Assembly (NCBI GenBank): GCA_963605415.1
Contig: CAVCUL010000010.1
Coordinates: 10,339-74,338, forward strand
DNA: 64,000 nucleotides
From: CAG-217 sp963605415
GTDB lineage: Bacteria; Bacillota; Clostridia; Oscillospirales; Acutalibacteraceae
Reading direction: 5' to 3'
In this document: piece by piece, positions 24,770 to 33,249 of the stretch
How positions within the stretch are numbered: the first letter of the stretch is position 1
How the letters are laid out: the number at the start of each line of letters is the position of its first letter
Translations under genes and position numbers: made by a program
Notes under the pieces: model-generated
Database searches by the model: none
What the model was told of the DNA's origin: nothing
What the model saw: only the letters and a program-made list of their open reading frames with translations

Positions 24770-25483
24770 ATGGTTTATGGCGTTGTATTGGCCGGCGGCG
24801 TCGGCTCCCGAATGGGCGGGGACAAGCCCAAGCAGTATTTAACGGTAAAGGACAAGCCCATTATTATTTATACCATCGAGAAGTTTATTTCCGTGCCCCG
24901 GCTGGAGAAGATTTTGGTGCTTTGCCCCTCCAAGTGGGTGGAGCACACCAAGAATTTGATCGCCAAGCACATTGCTCCCGCAGCGGACCGTGTGACGGTG
25001 ATCGAGGGCGGTTCTACCCGCAACGAGACCATTATGAACGCCATTCGCTACATTGAGAGCGAGGGCAATTTGAACGACGACACCATTATCGTCACCCACG
25101 ACAGCGTGCGTCCCTTTGTGACCTATCGGATCATTGAGGAGAACATTGCGGCGGCGGAGCAGTTCGGCGCCTGCGACACGGTGATCCCTGCCACGGACAC
25201 CATTGTGGAGAGCCGGGACCACCAGGTGATCTCTGCCATTCCGGATCGGTCCGTAATGTACCAGGGCCAGACCCCACAGTCTTTCCGGGCTACCAAGCTG
25301 AAAAAGCTGTATGAGACCCTTACCGATGAGGAAAAAGAAATTCTTACGGACGCCGCTAAGATCTTCGTCATCAAGGGCGAGCCGGTGGCGCTGGTGCAGG
25401 GCGAGACCTATAATATGAAGATCACTTACCCCTACGACCTGCGGGTGGCAAAATCCCTGCTGGAGGACGAGACCCATGATTAA
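24770..25483 (+). CDS. tarI: Ribitol-5-phosphate cytidylyltransferase-like (IspD family)
   Basis: 237 residues. The cytidylyltransferase fold shows GVVLAGGVGSRMGGDKPKQY at residues 4-23 and VTHDSVRPFVTYRII, with the C-terminal NMKITYPYDLRVAKSLL. This set is shared by IspD and TarI; TarI is preferred because the next gene is a TarJ-type dehydrogenase, overlapping by 8 bases. Together they would make CDP-ribitol from ribulose 5-phosphate. ATG 24770 follows AAAGGA by about 11 bases; an upstream in-frame TTG at 24761 is too close to it. No ribitol polymerase is in the window. Confidence 0.85.
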   Translation: MVYGVVLAGGVGSRMGGDKPKQYLTVKDKPIIIYTIEKFISVPRLEKILVLCPSKWVEHTKNLIAKHIAPAADRVTVIEGGSTRNETIMNAIRYIESEGNLNDDTIIVTHDSVRPFVTYRIIEENIAAAEQFGACDTVIPATDTIVESRDHQVISAIPDRSVMYQGQTPQSFRATKLKKLYETLTDEEKEILTDAAKIFVIKGEPVALVQGETYNMKITYPYDLRVAKSLLEDETHD

Positions 25484-26501
25484 CACCGTCTACCGTTTGG
25501 TGGCGCCCCGCCGGTTTGAGATCGCTTTTGAGGACATTGATCTGTTTGGCGACAATGCCATTGTGCGCCCTACCAATCTTTCCATTTGCAACGCAGATAT
25601 GCGCTATTACCTGGGCACCCGGGACGCGAAGGTGCTGGCCGAGAAGCTGCCCATGGCCCTGATCCATGAGGGCGTTGGCGTGGTTATGCGGGATCCCAGC
25701 GGCAAATTCGCCCCCGGTGACCGGGTGGTGATGGTGCCCAATTGCCCTACGGAGAGCGATGATTATATCGGAGAGAATTATCTGCGTTCCTCCAAGTTTT
25801 GCGGCTCGTCCATGGACGGATTTTTGCAGGAGTATGTGGAAATTTCGCCCCGGCGCCTGGTGAAGTTGCCCCAGGATATCAATATGAATGTGGCGGCGTT
25901 TACGGAGATTGTGTCCGTTGCGGTGCACGCCATTTCTCGGTTTGACAAGATTGCCCATGCCCGGCGGGACGCCATCGGTGTTTGGGGCGACGGCAATTTG
26001 TCTTATATCGTTTCTCTGTTTTTGAAAAAGACTTTTCCGGACAGTAAGGTGTATGTGTTTGGACTGAATGACGACAAGCTGGCGGACTTTACCTTTGCCG
26101 ATGGGGCGTATAAGACTACGGAGGTGCCGGCGGGCTTTACCATGGACCACGCCTTTGAGTGCGTAGGTGGCAACGGATCGCCCATTGCCATTGAGCAGAT
26201 TATCGGCCTGATTAAGCCGGAGGCCACCATTTCCATTTTGGGCGTCAGCGAGTATCCGGTGCCCATCAATACCCGTATGATCTTGGAGAAGGGGCTGCGC
26301 GTGTTTGGCTCCTCCCGCAGCGGCGTGGCGGATTTTGAAAAGACGGTAGAAATGTACCGTCAGTTCCCGGAGATTATTGATTATTTGGGCAACCTGATCA
26401 GTTCCGTCAATGTGGTGCGCACCACTACGGATATTAAGCAGGCCTTTGAGAAGGACACCCAAAAAGCCTTTGGCAAGACCATTATGGCCTGGCAAGAATA
26501 A
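25476..26501 (+). CDS. tarJ: Ribulose-5-phosphate reductase-like alcohol dehydrogenase
   Basis: 341 residues, medium-chain dehydrogenase fold. It starts MINTVYRLVAPRRFEIAFED, as TarJ proteins do. Catalytic-site segments are ICNADMRYYLGTR, LIHEGVGVVMRDP and FAPGDRVVMVPN; the NADPH fold is IGVWGDGNLSYIVSLFL, with HAFECVGGNGSPIAIEQII near the C-terminus. The family reduces ribulose 5-phosphate to ribitol 5-phosphate with NADPH. It overlaps tarI by 8 bases. A hairpin-rich repeat begins 9 bases after its stop. Confidence 0.87.
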   Translation: MINTVYRLVAPRRFEIAFEDIDLFGDNAIVRPTNLSICNADMRYYLGTRDAKVLAEKLPMALIHEGVGVVMRDPSGKFAPGDRVVMVPNCPTESDDYIGENYLRSSKFCGSSMDGFLQEYVEISPRRLVKLPQDINMNVAAFTEIVSVAVHAISRFDKIAHARRDAIGVWGDGNLSYIVSLFLKKTFPDSKVYVFGLNDDKLADFTFADGAYKTTEVPAGFTMDHAFECVGGNGSPIAIEQIIGLIKPEATISILGVSEYPVPINTRMILEKGLRVFGSSRSGVADFEKTVEMYRQFPEIIDYLGNLISSVNVVRTTTDIKQAFEKDTQKAFGKTIMAWQE

Positions 26502-26509
26502 AACATACC

Positions 26510-26822
26510 GTCGATAAAGCGGCTAAATCGCGCCGAGTTCAAGGGGCTTGATGCGCTTTTTTCGTAGGGCCGGGGCTTGCTCCGGCCGAAAGAATTTTAT
26601 CGTATTGCGGTTTGAAAAAAGTGGCTTGAACATCGCGTTCAAGCCACTTTTGGCGCTTTTCGTCTTTTGCTCGGGGGAGTGAATTGCGCGTAGCGCAAGA
26701 GACACGAGGCTCCAAATGCGTTAGCATTTGGGAGAAACAGTCCGGTGGACTGTTTCGTAGCGAGTGAAATTAACGGCACCCGCTCGCAAAAAACGAAATT
26801 CATCTCGCTTTCTCTCGGTCTG
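26510..26822 (+). repeat. Hairpin-rich repeat, family B, left copy
   Basis: 313 bp from GTCGATAAAGC to CTCGGTCTG. It fills most of the 395-base gap between tarJ and the response regulator. Successive hairpins are GGCCGGGGCTTGCTCCGGCC, a long stem with AAGTGGCTTGAAC/GTTCAAGCCACTT, TTGCGCGTAGCGCAA, CCAAATGCGTTAGCATTTGG and GAAACAGTCCGGTGGACTGT closing with TTC. The inverted partner is at 33250-33560. The last 175 bases of this copy (26648-26822) differ from the partner at one position. Confidence 0.9.
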
Positions 26823-26839
26823 TTCAGTGCTTTATATTT

Positions 26840-26872
26840 TTTCAGGTTCATTTCAGCATTCCGGTGTACACT
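26840..26872 (+). promoter_or_regulatory. Response-regulator box and -10 element, regulator gene
   Basis: TTTCAGGTTCATTTCAG (26840-26856), exactly 10 bases, then TACACT (26867-26872). The box contains TTCAG repeated at 11-bp spacing, as OmpR-family sites do. The same arrangement occurs before the surface-protein gene at 31227-31259. There is no recognisable -35, so activation by a bound regulator is likely. Confidence 0.6.
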
Positions 26873-26896
26873 GGAGGCAGAAAGGCAGGGACAACT

Positions 26897-27574
26897 ATGC
26901 GTATTTTACTGGTAGAGGACGAGCGGCGGCTGGCCGAGTTAATTGAGAGCCGCCTGCAAAAAGAGAATTATGCCATAGATGTGGACTTAAACGGCGATGA
27001 CGGTTTGTATGACGCCTTAACGGACAGCTACGATTTGTTGCTTCTCGATGTCATGCTGCCGGGCACCGACGGTTGGGAAATTTTGCGCCGGGTGCGGCAG
27101 GAGGGTGTGCGGGCTAAGGTGATTATGCTCACTGCCCGTGCCGCTTTGGAGGACAAGCTCACCGGGCTGCAGGGGGGCGCCAATGATTATATCACCAAGC
27201 CCTTTCATATGGACGAGCTGGTGGCGCGGGTGCATGTACAGCTGCGCCAAGACGGCAGCGGTATGCCCACAAATCGGCTCACCTGCGGCGATCTGGAGCT
27301 ACTGCTCACCGCCTCCACCTTGCGGTGCACCGCCACCGGTCACCAGGTACAGGTGATTCGCAAGGAGTTCCAGCTGCTGGAGAGCCTGATGCAAAATCCC
27401 GGCCAAATTCTCAGTAAGGAACAGTTGTACGATCGGGTGTGGGGCTTTGAGAGCCAGGTGGAAAGTAACAATTTGGAGGCCTATCTGTCCTTCCTGCGTA
27501 AAAAGCTGGCAGCCATCGGCTCCGGGGCGCGGATTAAGGCCGTGCGGGGCATGGGCTATCGGTTGGAGGTGTAG
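26897..27574 (+). CDS. OmpR-family response regulator
   Basis: 225 residues. Receiver domain 1-115: MRILLVEDERRLAELIESRL, phosphoacceptor Asp near 51 in YDLLLLDVMLPGTDGWEILR, conserved Thr in VIMLTARAALEDKL and Lys in NDYITKPFHMDELVARV. The winged-helix output domain 128-225 ends with SNNLEAYLSFLRKKL and IKAVRGMGYRLEV. The start ATG 26897 lies 25 bases after a -10-like element. The kinase gene follows after one base, so the two are one transcript. A box upstream suggests autoregulation, and the same box before 31307 suggests a surface-protein target. Confidence 0.95.
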   Translation: MRILLVEDERRLAELIESRLQKENYAIDVDLNGDDGLYDALTDSYDLLLLDVMLPGTDGWEILRRVRQEGVRAKVIMLTARAALEDKLTGLQGGANDYITKPFHMDELVARVHVQLRQDGSGMPTNRLTCGDLELLLTASTLRCTATGHQVQVIRKEFQLLESLMQNPGQILSKEQLYDRVWGFESQVESNNLEAYLSFLRKKLAAIGSGARIKAVRGMGYRLEV

Positions 27575-27575
27575 T

Positions 27576-28814
27576 ATGCAAAAGCTCAGGCACAAGGTGT
27601 TTTGGACCTTGTTTTTGATTTTAACGCTGGTGACGGTTGGGGTGCTGGGGGCTTTTAATGCGCAGGCGTACCGCCAGGAGTACCGCAGCGTTACGGAAAA
27701 GCTCAGCCAGGCGCAACCGGGCGAGCCGGTGGCAGCCGGCGGCAATCAACCAGATAAGCGCAACGAGGACGGCACGGCGCCCATGGGTTTTTTGGACAGC
27801 GTGGTTTATACCGTTTTGTTGGGGCAGGACGGTACCGTGAGTACGGTGCTTAACCGCTCAGAGGACGGCAAAACAGACGCAGAGATTACCGCACTGGCAC
27901 AAAAATATATGTCCGCCGGGCGTACCGGCACGGTGGTAGGCAATCTGTATACCGCCAAGTACGCCTACAGCTACACAGCGGGGCGCTCTATCACCCTGCT
28001 GGATTTGGAACGTACCGGTCAAAGGCTGCGGCAGAATTTGGCGCTGTCCCTGGGCATTTTGCTGGTGGCGGAGGGGCTGATTTTGTTGGTAAGCCGCCGC
28101 CTGACCCGATGGATTATTGAACCGGTGGAGGAGAGCTTTCAGCGGCAAAAGCAGTTTGTGGCCGACGCCTCTCATGAACTGAAAACACCGCTGGCGGTGA
28201 TTATGGCCGGGTGCGACGCTCTGGAGCAGTCTCCCGGAGATCCAAAATATTTAGGCTACATTGCAGACGAGACCCGCCAAATGCAAGCGCTGGTGACCCA
28301 ACTGCTGGATTTGGCCCGGGTCAGTGAGCAGCCACCGGTGCGGGAAACGGTGGATCTGTCTGCCCTGACCGGTACCACGGTGCTGTCCTTTGAGGCGCTG
28401 CTGTTTGAGCAGCAGATCACATTGGAGGAGCAGATTGAGCCGGGGCTTTGGGTGCAGGGAGACAGCGATCAGTTGCGCCGGGTGATTACGGTGCTTACGG
28501 AGAATGCGCTGCACCACGGTCGACCGGGCACGGCGGTGCAGGTGCGCCTGGGCTGTAAGGGCAACCGGGCGGTGCTGGAGGTGGAGAACACCGGCGATCC
28601 GATCCCGCCCGGGGAGGAGCAGCGGATCTTTGAGCGCTTTTACCGAGCAGATACCGCACGCAATCGGGAGAGCGGCCGCTACGGACTGGGACTGGCCATT
28701 GCCAAGGGCATTGTGGAGGGACATGGCGGTACCATTTCCGCCGCCAGTGCAGGAGAGCAAACGGTGTTTACAGTGTCCCTGCCTATGGAAAAGCCCAAAA
28801 TGGCAAAGCAATAG
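27576..28814 (+). CDS. Sensor histidine kinase
   Basis: 412 residues. One membrane helix at about 10-30, an extracellular loop of roughly 120 residues with no recognised sensor domain, a second helix near 153-173, then a short linker, the H-box FVADASHELKTPLAVIMAGC (His near 198), N-box TENALHH, and the G-boxes in YGLGLAIAKGIVEGHGG. It would phosphorylate the regulator encoded one base upstream. The extracellular part is Gln/Gly/Asn-rich at 40-65. The ligand is unknown; given the probable surface-protein target, envelope or glycan state is a reasonable guess. Confidence 0.95.
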   Translation: MQKLRHKVFWTLFLILTLVTVGVLGAFNAQAYRQEYRSVTEKLSQAQPGEPVAAGGNQPDKRNEDGTAPMGFLDSVVYTVLLGQDGTVSTVLNRSEDGKTDAEITALAQKYMSAGRTGTVVGNLYTAKYAYSYTAGRSITLLDLERTGQRLRQNLALSLGILLVAEGLILLVSRRLTRWIIEPVEESFQRQKQFVADASHELKTPLAVIMAGCDALEQSPGDPKYLGYIADETRQMQALVTQLLDLARVSEQPPVRETVDLSALTGTTVLSFEALLFEQQITLEEQIEPGLWVQGDSDQLRRVITVLTENALHHGRPGTAVQVRLGCKGNRAVLEVENTGDPIPPGEEQRIFERFYRADTARNRESGRYGLGLAIAKGIVEGHGGTISAASAGEQTVFTVSLPMEKPKMAKQ

Positions 28815-28839
28815 ACTTAAGAAAAAGCAGAGATACCGA

Positions 28840-28878
28840 AGCGAGGGAGAAGGCCAGCCGCCTCTCCCTCGCTTTTTT
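28840..28878 (+). terminator. Intrinsic terminator after the two-component system
   Basis: AGCGAGGGAGA (28840-28850) pairs with TCTCCCTCGCT (28863-28873), with six T residues. Confidence 0.85.
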
Positions 28879-28921
28879 ACAAAATTCTTTATTTTTTTTC
28901 AGTGATAAGAACCTTAGGATT

Positions 28922-29491
28922 CTACAGATTGTGCACCAGAGATCGCAGGTATTTATGGGCCTGCGCTTTGGTGCATTTACTGTTTTTAATGGTTGTCCAC
29001 TGCCAAACCAGAAACAAGGTGTTGCTGTAATGGTCTGCCAGCAGATCGTTGGGAATGTCCTTTTGGGTTGCTTCCGGGCAGCTTTTGAAGATGGAACGCA
29101 TTTGCGCATTTAAAAAATTCCGAAGGCTGGAGAACATATAGCCTGCCTCGCTATTATGCAGCAGTGCTTTGCGTATGGCCTGTTCATTCTGCTTTGTAAA
29201 ATCATAAATACGGTCAAAATACAGATACAGCATTTCATTTTCTTCGGCGTGATGATATGCACCGAGCCCCACTTGCGCCGCAAGAACCTGCCAGCAGTAG
29301 TGGAGCAGATCATATTTATCATCAAAATAATTATAAAATGTAGCACGGGGATATTCTGCCGCCTGGCACAGCTGACCCACAGAGATTTCCTCAAAGGATT
29401 TTTTAGACAAAAGCCGAAGCATTTCTCGGCTGAATGCCTCCAATGTTCGTTTTGCTCCTTTGGTTAATGGCTTTGTTAGATCATATTTCAT
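28922..29491 (-). CDS. TetR/AcrR-family regulator
   Basis: 189 residues. Helix-turn-helix at 20-60: SREMLRLLSKKSFEEISVGQ then LCQAAEYPRATFYNYFDDKYDLL, the classic TetR recognition segment. The ligand domain is helical and unassigned. ATG 29491 has a perfect AGGAGG 5 bases upstream; the in-frame extension to 29530 is rejected. It is divergent from the SDR gene, with its own promoter overlapping a candidate operator at 29600-29623. Codon use is A+T-richer than in neighbouring housekeeping genes. Confidence 0.9.
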   Translation of the reverse strand: MKYDLTKPLTKGAKRTLEAFSREMLRLLSKKSFEEISVGQLCQAAEYPRATFYNYFDDKYDLLHYCWQVLAAQVGLGAYHHAEENEMLYLYFDRIYDFTKQNEQAIRKALLHNSEAGYMFSSLRNFLNAQMRSIFKSCPEATQKDIPNDLLADHYSNTLFLVWQWTTIKNSKCTKAQAHKYLRSLVHNL

Positions 29492-29573
29492 AGCGACCTC
29501 CTTTTGCAAAATTCCATATTTGTCTAACATTAAACGCGGGGTGCGATCTGTCGCTTGTTTTGCAATCGGTTAC

Positions 29574-29623
29574 AGTATACAATGAAGCCAATAGATTTGC
29601 AAGTGTCTAATTTTTTTCACTTG
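29574..29623. promoter_or_regulatory. TetR promoter and candidate operator
   Basis: On the reverse strand TTGCAA (29602-29597), 17 bases, TATACT (29579-29574) form the regulator's promoter. CAAGTG (29600-29605) and CACTTG (29618-29623) form an inverted repeat with a 12-base centre covering its -35 and lying just ahead of the SDR gene. Confidence 0.55.
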
Positions 29624-29642
29624 TATGATAAGGAGTTCGCTT

Positions 29643-30392
29643 ATGCATATTGCAGTGATCACCGGCGCATCCTCCGGGCTGGGCGTTTGCTATGTGGATG
29701 CCGTCACAAAATTATTTCCGGAAATTGAGGAGCTGTGGCTGATTGCCCGTCGGGAACAGCGCATGAAAGCGGTTGCCGAGAAATATCCGGACAAATGCGT
29801 TGTCCTTATCCCCATGGATATGGCCGACATGAGCAGCTACGAGATGCTCGCAGAAAAATTGAAATCTGAAAATCCGCAGATTGAAGTTTTGGTCAATGAT
29901 GCGGGTATGTCTGTGGGTGCTCCGTTTGAGAATATGGAACGGACGGAGATGCTTCGAATGCTGGATCTGAACTGTAAGGGCGCAACGGCGATTACAAGTG
30001 TGTGTTTGCCCTATATCATGGACGGCGGTACGATCCTGCAGGTGTCCTCAACCTCAGCATTTGTGCCCAATCGGAACCTGGTCGTATACAGTGCGTCAAA
30101 GTCCTATGTGTCCGCATTTTGTTTGGGGCTGCGTGAGGAGCTGAAAAGCAGGCGTATCAATGTGTGTGCGATGTGTCCCGGCTTTATGCTTACGGAAATG
30201 ACAAAAGCAGAGATAACAAAGTCCCAAAGCCGTTTACCGGTGATTGATCCCAGGCGTGCCGCTTTGAAATCACTGAAAGCAGCAAAAAAAGGCAGAGCCG
30301 TTTATACAACCGGCGGGTTTTACAAGTGTTATCGTTTGCTGGCAAAACTTTTGCCGCATACGTTTCTTGTTCGATTTGCAGGTCTTGGATAA
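29643..30392 (+). CDS. Short-chain dehydrogenase/reductase
   Basis: 249 residues. Classical SDR: NAD(P) loop TGASSGLGVCYVDAV, DMADMSSYEML, LVNDAGMSVG (the NNAG position has D for one N), catalytic Ser in ILQVSSTSAFVPN and YSASKSY with Tyr and Lys, then CPGFMLTEMT. It probably oxidises or reduces a small alcohol/ketone. ATG 29643 follows AAGGAG by 7 bases. Divergent from the TetR gene and 9-12 bases ahead of the flavodoxin-ferredoxin gene, so a TetR-controlled two-gene operon. Confidence 0.93.
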   Translation: MHIAVITGASSGLGVCYVDAVTKLFPEIEELWLIARREQRMKAVAEKYPDKCVVLIPMDMADMSSYEMLAEKLKSENPQIEVLVNDAGMSVGAPFENMERTEMLRMLDLNCKGATAITSVCLPYIMDGGTILQVSSTSAFVPNRNLVVYSASKSYVSAFCLGLREELKSRRINVCAMCPGFMLTEMTKAEITKSQSRLPVIDPRRAALKSLKAAKKGRAVYTTGGFYKCYRLLAKLLPHTFLVRFAGLG

Positions 30393-30403
30393 GGAGACAG
30401 ATG

Positions 30404-31168
30404 ATGATTTTATATTTTTCGGCAACCGGAAATAGCGAATATGTGGCCAGGAAAATTGCAGCAGAAACCGGAGATATTGCCGTTTCGATGACAGATTGTT
30501 ACAAAAAACAGCTTTTTTCTTTTGAGGAAAAACAGGTGCGGCTGGGGATCGTCAGTCCCACATATTCCTGGGGCTTGCCGGCAATTGTAACTGAATTTTT
30601 GCAAAAAATCAATTTGGTCCATCAGCCGGATTATCTGTATTTTGTCGCAACTTACGGAACGACGCCGGGGCAGACCGGGCGGCTGGCAGATCGTATTCTT
30701 TCTCCAAAGGGATTGTCTCTGTCTGCAAAATTCAGTGTGAAAATGCCGGATACCTGGACACCGATCTTTGACTTGAGCGATAAAGAAAAGGTGCAGCGCA
30801 TAAACAGCAACGCCGAATTCGAAATAGAGTCTGTTATTGAAAAAATAAAGGATCTTGCCGTTGGCGATTTTATGAAAAACAAATTGCCCTATCCGTTTGT
30901 CAAAATCTGGCACGGTATGGAATATGACGCCATGCGCAAAACGAAGCATTTCGCTGTAGAGGATCGCTGTATTGGGTGCGGACTGTGTGCCAAAAACTGC
31001 CCGGTTTCTGCCATTCAAATCAAAAACCGTAAGCCGGAATGGGTAAAAGAACAGTGTGTGATGTGTTTGTCTTGCTTGCACCATTGCCCCAAATTTGCAA
31101 TTCAATACGGTAAAAACACAAAAAAGCACGGGCAGTATACGCACCCCAAATACCGCTTGCCCGAATAA
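30404..31168 (+). CDS. EFR1-family flavodoxin-ferredoxin fusion
   Basis: 254 residues. N-terminal flavodoxin-like domain: ILYFSATGNSEYVARKI (FMN phosphate loop) and VSPTYSWGLPAIVTEFL, then VATYGTTPGQTG. C-terminal double 4Fe-4S ferredoxin: CIGCGLCAKNCPVSAI and CVMCLSCLHHCPKFAI at about 190-235. It should move single electrons between low-potential donors and an acceptor; the SDR upstream may supply or use them. ATG 30404 is chosen over ATG 30401 by spacing from AAGGAG. Confidence 0.9.
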   Translation: MILYFSATGNSEYVARKIAAETGDIAVSMTDCYKKQLFSFEEKQVRLGIVSPTYSWGLPAIVTEFLQKINLVHQPDYLYFVATYGTTPGQTGRLADRILSPKGLSLSAKFSVKMPDTWTPIFDLSDKEKVQRINSNAEFEIESVIEKIKDLAVGDFMKNKLPYPFVKIWHGMEYDAMRKTKHFAVEDRCIGCGLCAKNCPVSAIQIKNRKPEWVKEQCVMCLSCLHHCPKFAIQYGKNTKKHGQYTHPKYRLPE

Positions 31169-31226
31169 CAGTCTGCGCCAGCCGTCATTTGCTGCTGTTT
31201 TAATTTATTGCAAAAAAAATTGCGCT

Positions 31227-31259
31227 TTTCAGTTTCATTTAAGTTTAGCGGGGTATTCT
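31227..31259 (+). promoter_or_regulatory. Response-regulator box and -10 element, surface-protein gene
   Basis: TTTCAGTTTCATTTAAG (31227-31243), exactly 10 bases, TATTCT (31254-31259). It matches the box at 26840-26856 in 15 of 17 positions and in distance to the -10. Confidence 0.6.
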
Positions 31260-31306
31260 GTAGATGAAAAGGGGGCAAACCCCTGTACAGGAAAGGAGCA
31301 ATTTTG

Positions 31307-33196
31307 ATGAAAAACAAGCGAACTATGAAGAATGTAGCCGTATCTGTTTTGTTGGTACTGCTGTTGGCCGGGTGCGCAGCCACCCTGTTTTGTGCCCACA
31401 AGACGGCGTCCGCTACCCCCAGTGAAGGCACCTCTATGCAGGCGCCCGGCGACAGTCAACAAAGCGATGCAACCGGCGGCAACACCCAAAGCGGCAGTGA
31501 TACCCAAAGCAGCACGCCGCCGGAAAAGCCGGATGGCGATCAAAACGGCCAGTCCGGAAACAGTCAGGATACCACCCAATCTGAAAACAGCAGTGCGCAG
31601 TCCGGCAGCGAAAGCAGTACTTCTGACGCAAATACGGCAGAGAACAGCCAAAGCGGCGAACAGGGTGGGAACCAGAGCAGCAACCAGGGCAACGGCCAAA
31701 GCGCGCCGCCACAGGGTAACGGCCAGGGGAGCGCACCCTCTATGCCCGGCAGCGACAGCAGCCTGAACGCGGTATATTATGTGATTTTGGGCGTACTGTC
31801 CTTGGGTATCAGCGCTTGTGTGCTGTATTTGATTCTGTCTCGCGGTAGCAAATATTCTTTGCGCCAAACCTTTAAGAACAGCGACAAAATCTGGATTTTT
31901 GTGCTGGCTACTCTGTTGCTGACAACGGCGCTCACCGGCGGCCAAAGCTATGCGGCCAATCGATTGGCAGCCGGCGGCAGCGCGCCGTCCCAGTCTCAAA
32001 GTACCCAGACAGAGGCAGAGACGACCGGTGCGCTGGAGGCGGACGGAGACACGCTGTCTGTGACGGAGGATGCCCAGTCAGATACAGCGGACCAAAGTGT
32101 GCTGCTGGTGACGAACGGCGGTTCGGCTACAGTGGACGGCGCCGCCCTTTCGAAAACCGGCGGCGACAGCAGCAGTACGGAAAACTCTGAATTCTACGGC
32201 GTGAATGCCGGGGTGCTGGTGCAGAAGAATTCCACCGCCACCATCAAAAACGCCACCATTACCACTGCTGCCAAGGGCAGCAACGCAGTGTTCGCTACCG
32301 GCGAGGGCGCCAGCATCACCATCAGTGACTCTAAAATTACCACCACAGGCTCCGGCTCCGCCCGGGGCCTGGACGCCACCTACGGCGGCTCTATTACAGG
32401 CAAAAATTTAACTGTAGAAACGGCTGGCAGCTCCTGCGCCGCCCTGGCTACAGATCGGGGGGAGGGCACCGTTACCGTGTCTGACTCCACCTTAAAAACC
32501 GCCGGTGCAGGCTCTCCGGTGATCTATTCTACCGGCAATATTTCCGTCACCAACACCACCGGCACCGCCACCGGCGCCCAAATGACGGTGGTGGAGGGCA
32601 AAAACAGCGCCACGATCACGGACTCTACGCTGTCCGCTGCCGGTACCGGCAACCGGGGCACGGTAGACGCCTGTGGGATTATGTTGTACCAGTCCATGAG
32701 CGGTGACGCCGGAGAAGGCACCGCCACATTTACCGCCAAGGATTCCACCCTGTCCATCACCAAGGACGGCGGGTCGTACAAGACGGCGCCCATGTTTTTT
32801 GTGACCAATACCACCGCAGAGATTAACCTGCAAAATACCAAACTGCAGTTTGGCAGCGGTGTGCTGCTTAGCGTTAAAGGGACGGATGAGTGGGGCAATT
32901 CCGGCAGCAACGGCGGCACGGTGACCCTGAATGCCACCAAGCAGACCCTGACCGGCACGATGGAGGCGGATAACCTGTCTGCCCTGACGGTGAATCTGAA
33001 AAACAGCACCTACACCGGCGCCATCAACACCGCCAAAACAGCCAAGTCCGTGGCCCTGACTCTGGACGCAGACAGCACCTTTACCCTGACGGCAGACACC
33101 TATGTGACCAGCTTGACGGACAGTGACAGCACATACAGCAACATTGACCTGAACGGCCATACCCTGTATGTAAACGGCAAGGCGCTGCAAAAGTAA
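31307..33196 (+). CDS. Large surface protein with beta-helix-like repeats
   Basis: 629 residues. A hydrophobic leader ends in a lipobox-like LLAGC (Cys 23). Residues 40-145 are Ser/Gln/Asn/Gly-rich low complexity, probably wall-spanning or disordered. Two membrane helices follow at about 154-174 and 194-212. Residues 240-629 are Ser/Thr/Gly-rich with repeated short strands such as GVLVQKNSTATIKNATITT, SITISDSKITTTGSGSA and TVTVSDSTLKTAGAGS, the pattern of a parallel beta-helix as in pectate-lyase-like adhesins. No LPXTG motif. AAAGGAG is 8 bases before ATG 31307. The operator shared with the two-component system suggests controlled display. Ligand or enzymatic activity unknown. Confidence 0.75.
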   Translation: MKNKRTMKNVAVSVLLVLLLAGCAATLFCAHKTASATPSEGTSMQAPGDSQQSDATGGNTQSGSDTQSSTPPEKPDGDQNGQSGNSQDTTQSENSSAQSGSESSTSDANTAENSQSGEQGGNQSSNQGNGQSAPPQGNGQGSAPSMPGSDSSLNAVYYVILGVLSLGISACVLYLILSRGSKYSLRQTFKNSDKIWIFVLATLLLTTALTGGQSYAANRLAAGGSAPSQSQSTQTEAETTGALEADGDTLSVTEDAQSDTADQSVLLVTNGGSATVDGAALSKTGGDSSSTENSEFYGVNAGVLVQKNSTATIKNATITTAAKGSNAVFATGEGASITISDSKITTTGSGSARGLDATYGGSITGKNLTVETAGSSCAALATDRGEGTVTVSDSTLKTAGAGSPVIYSTGNISVTNTTGTATGAQMTVVEGKNSATITDSTLSAAGTGNRGTVDACGIMLYQSMSGDAGEGTATFTAKDSTLSITKDGGSYKTAPMFFVTNTTAEINLQNTKLQFGSGVLLSVKGTDEWGNSGSNGGTVTLNATKQTLTGTMEADNLSALTVNLKNSTYTGAINTAKTAKSVALTLDADSTFTLTADTYVTSLTDSDSTYSNIDLNGHTLYVNGKALQK

Positions 33197-33249
33197 GTGC
33201 CCGGATTGGAATGAAAGAATAGAAAATAGCCTAATTGCAAATTTACACG

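Noticed and set aside
26502..26896. Small ORFs within repeat B
   Set aside because: Frames of 60-70 codons span hairpins and lack ribosome binding sites.
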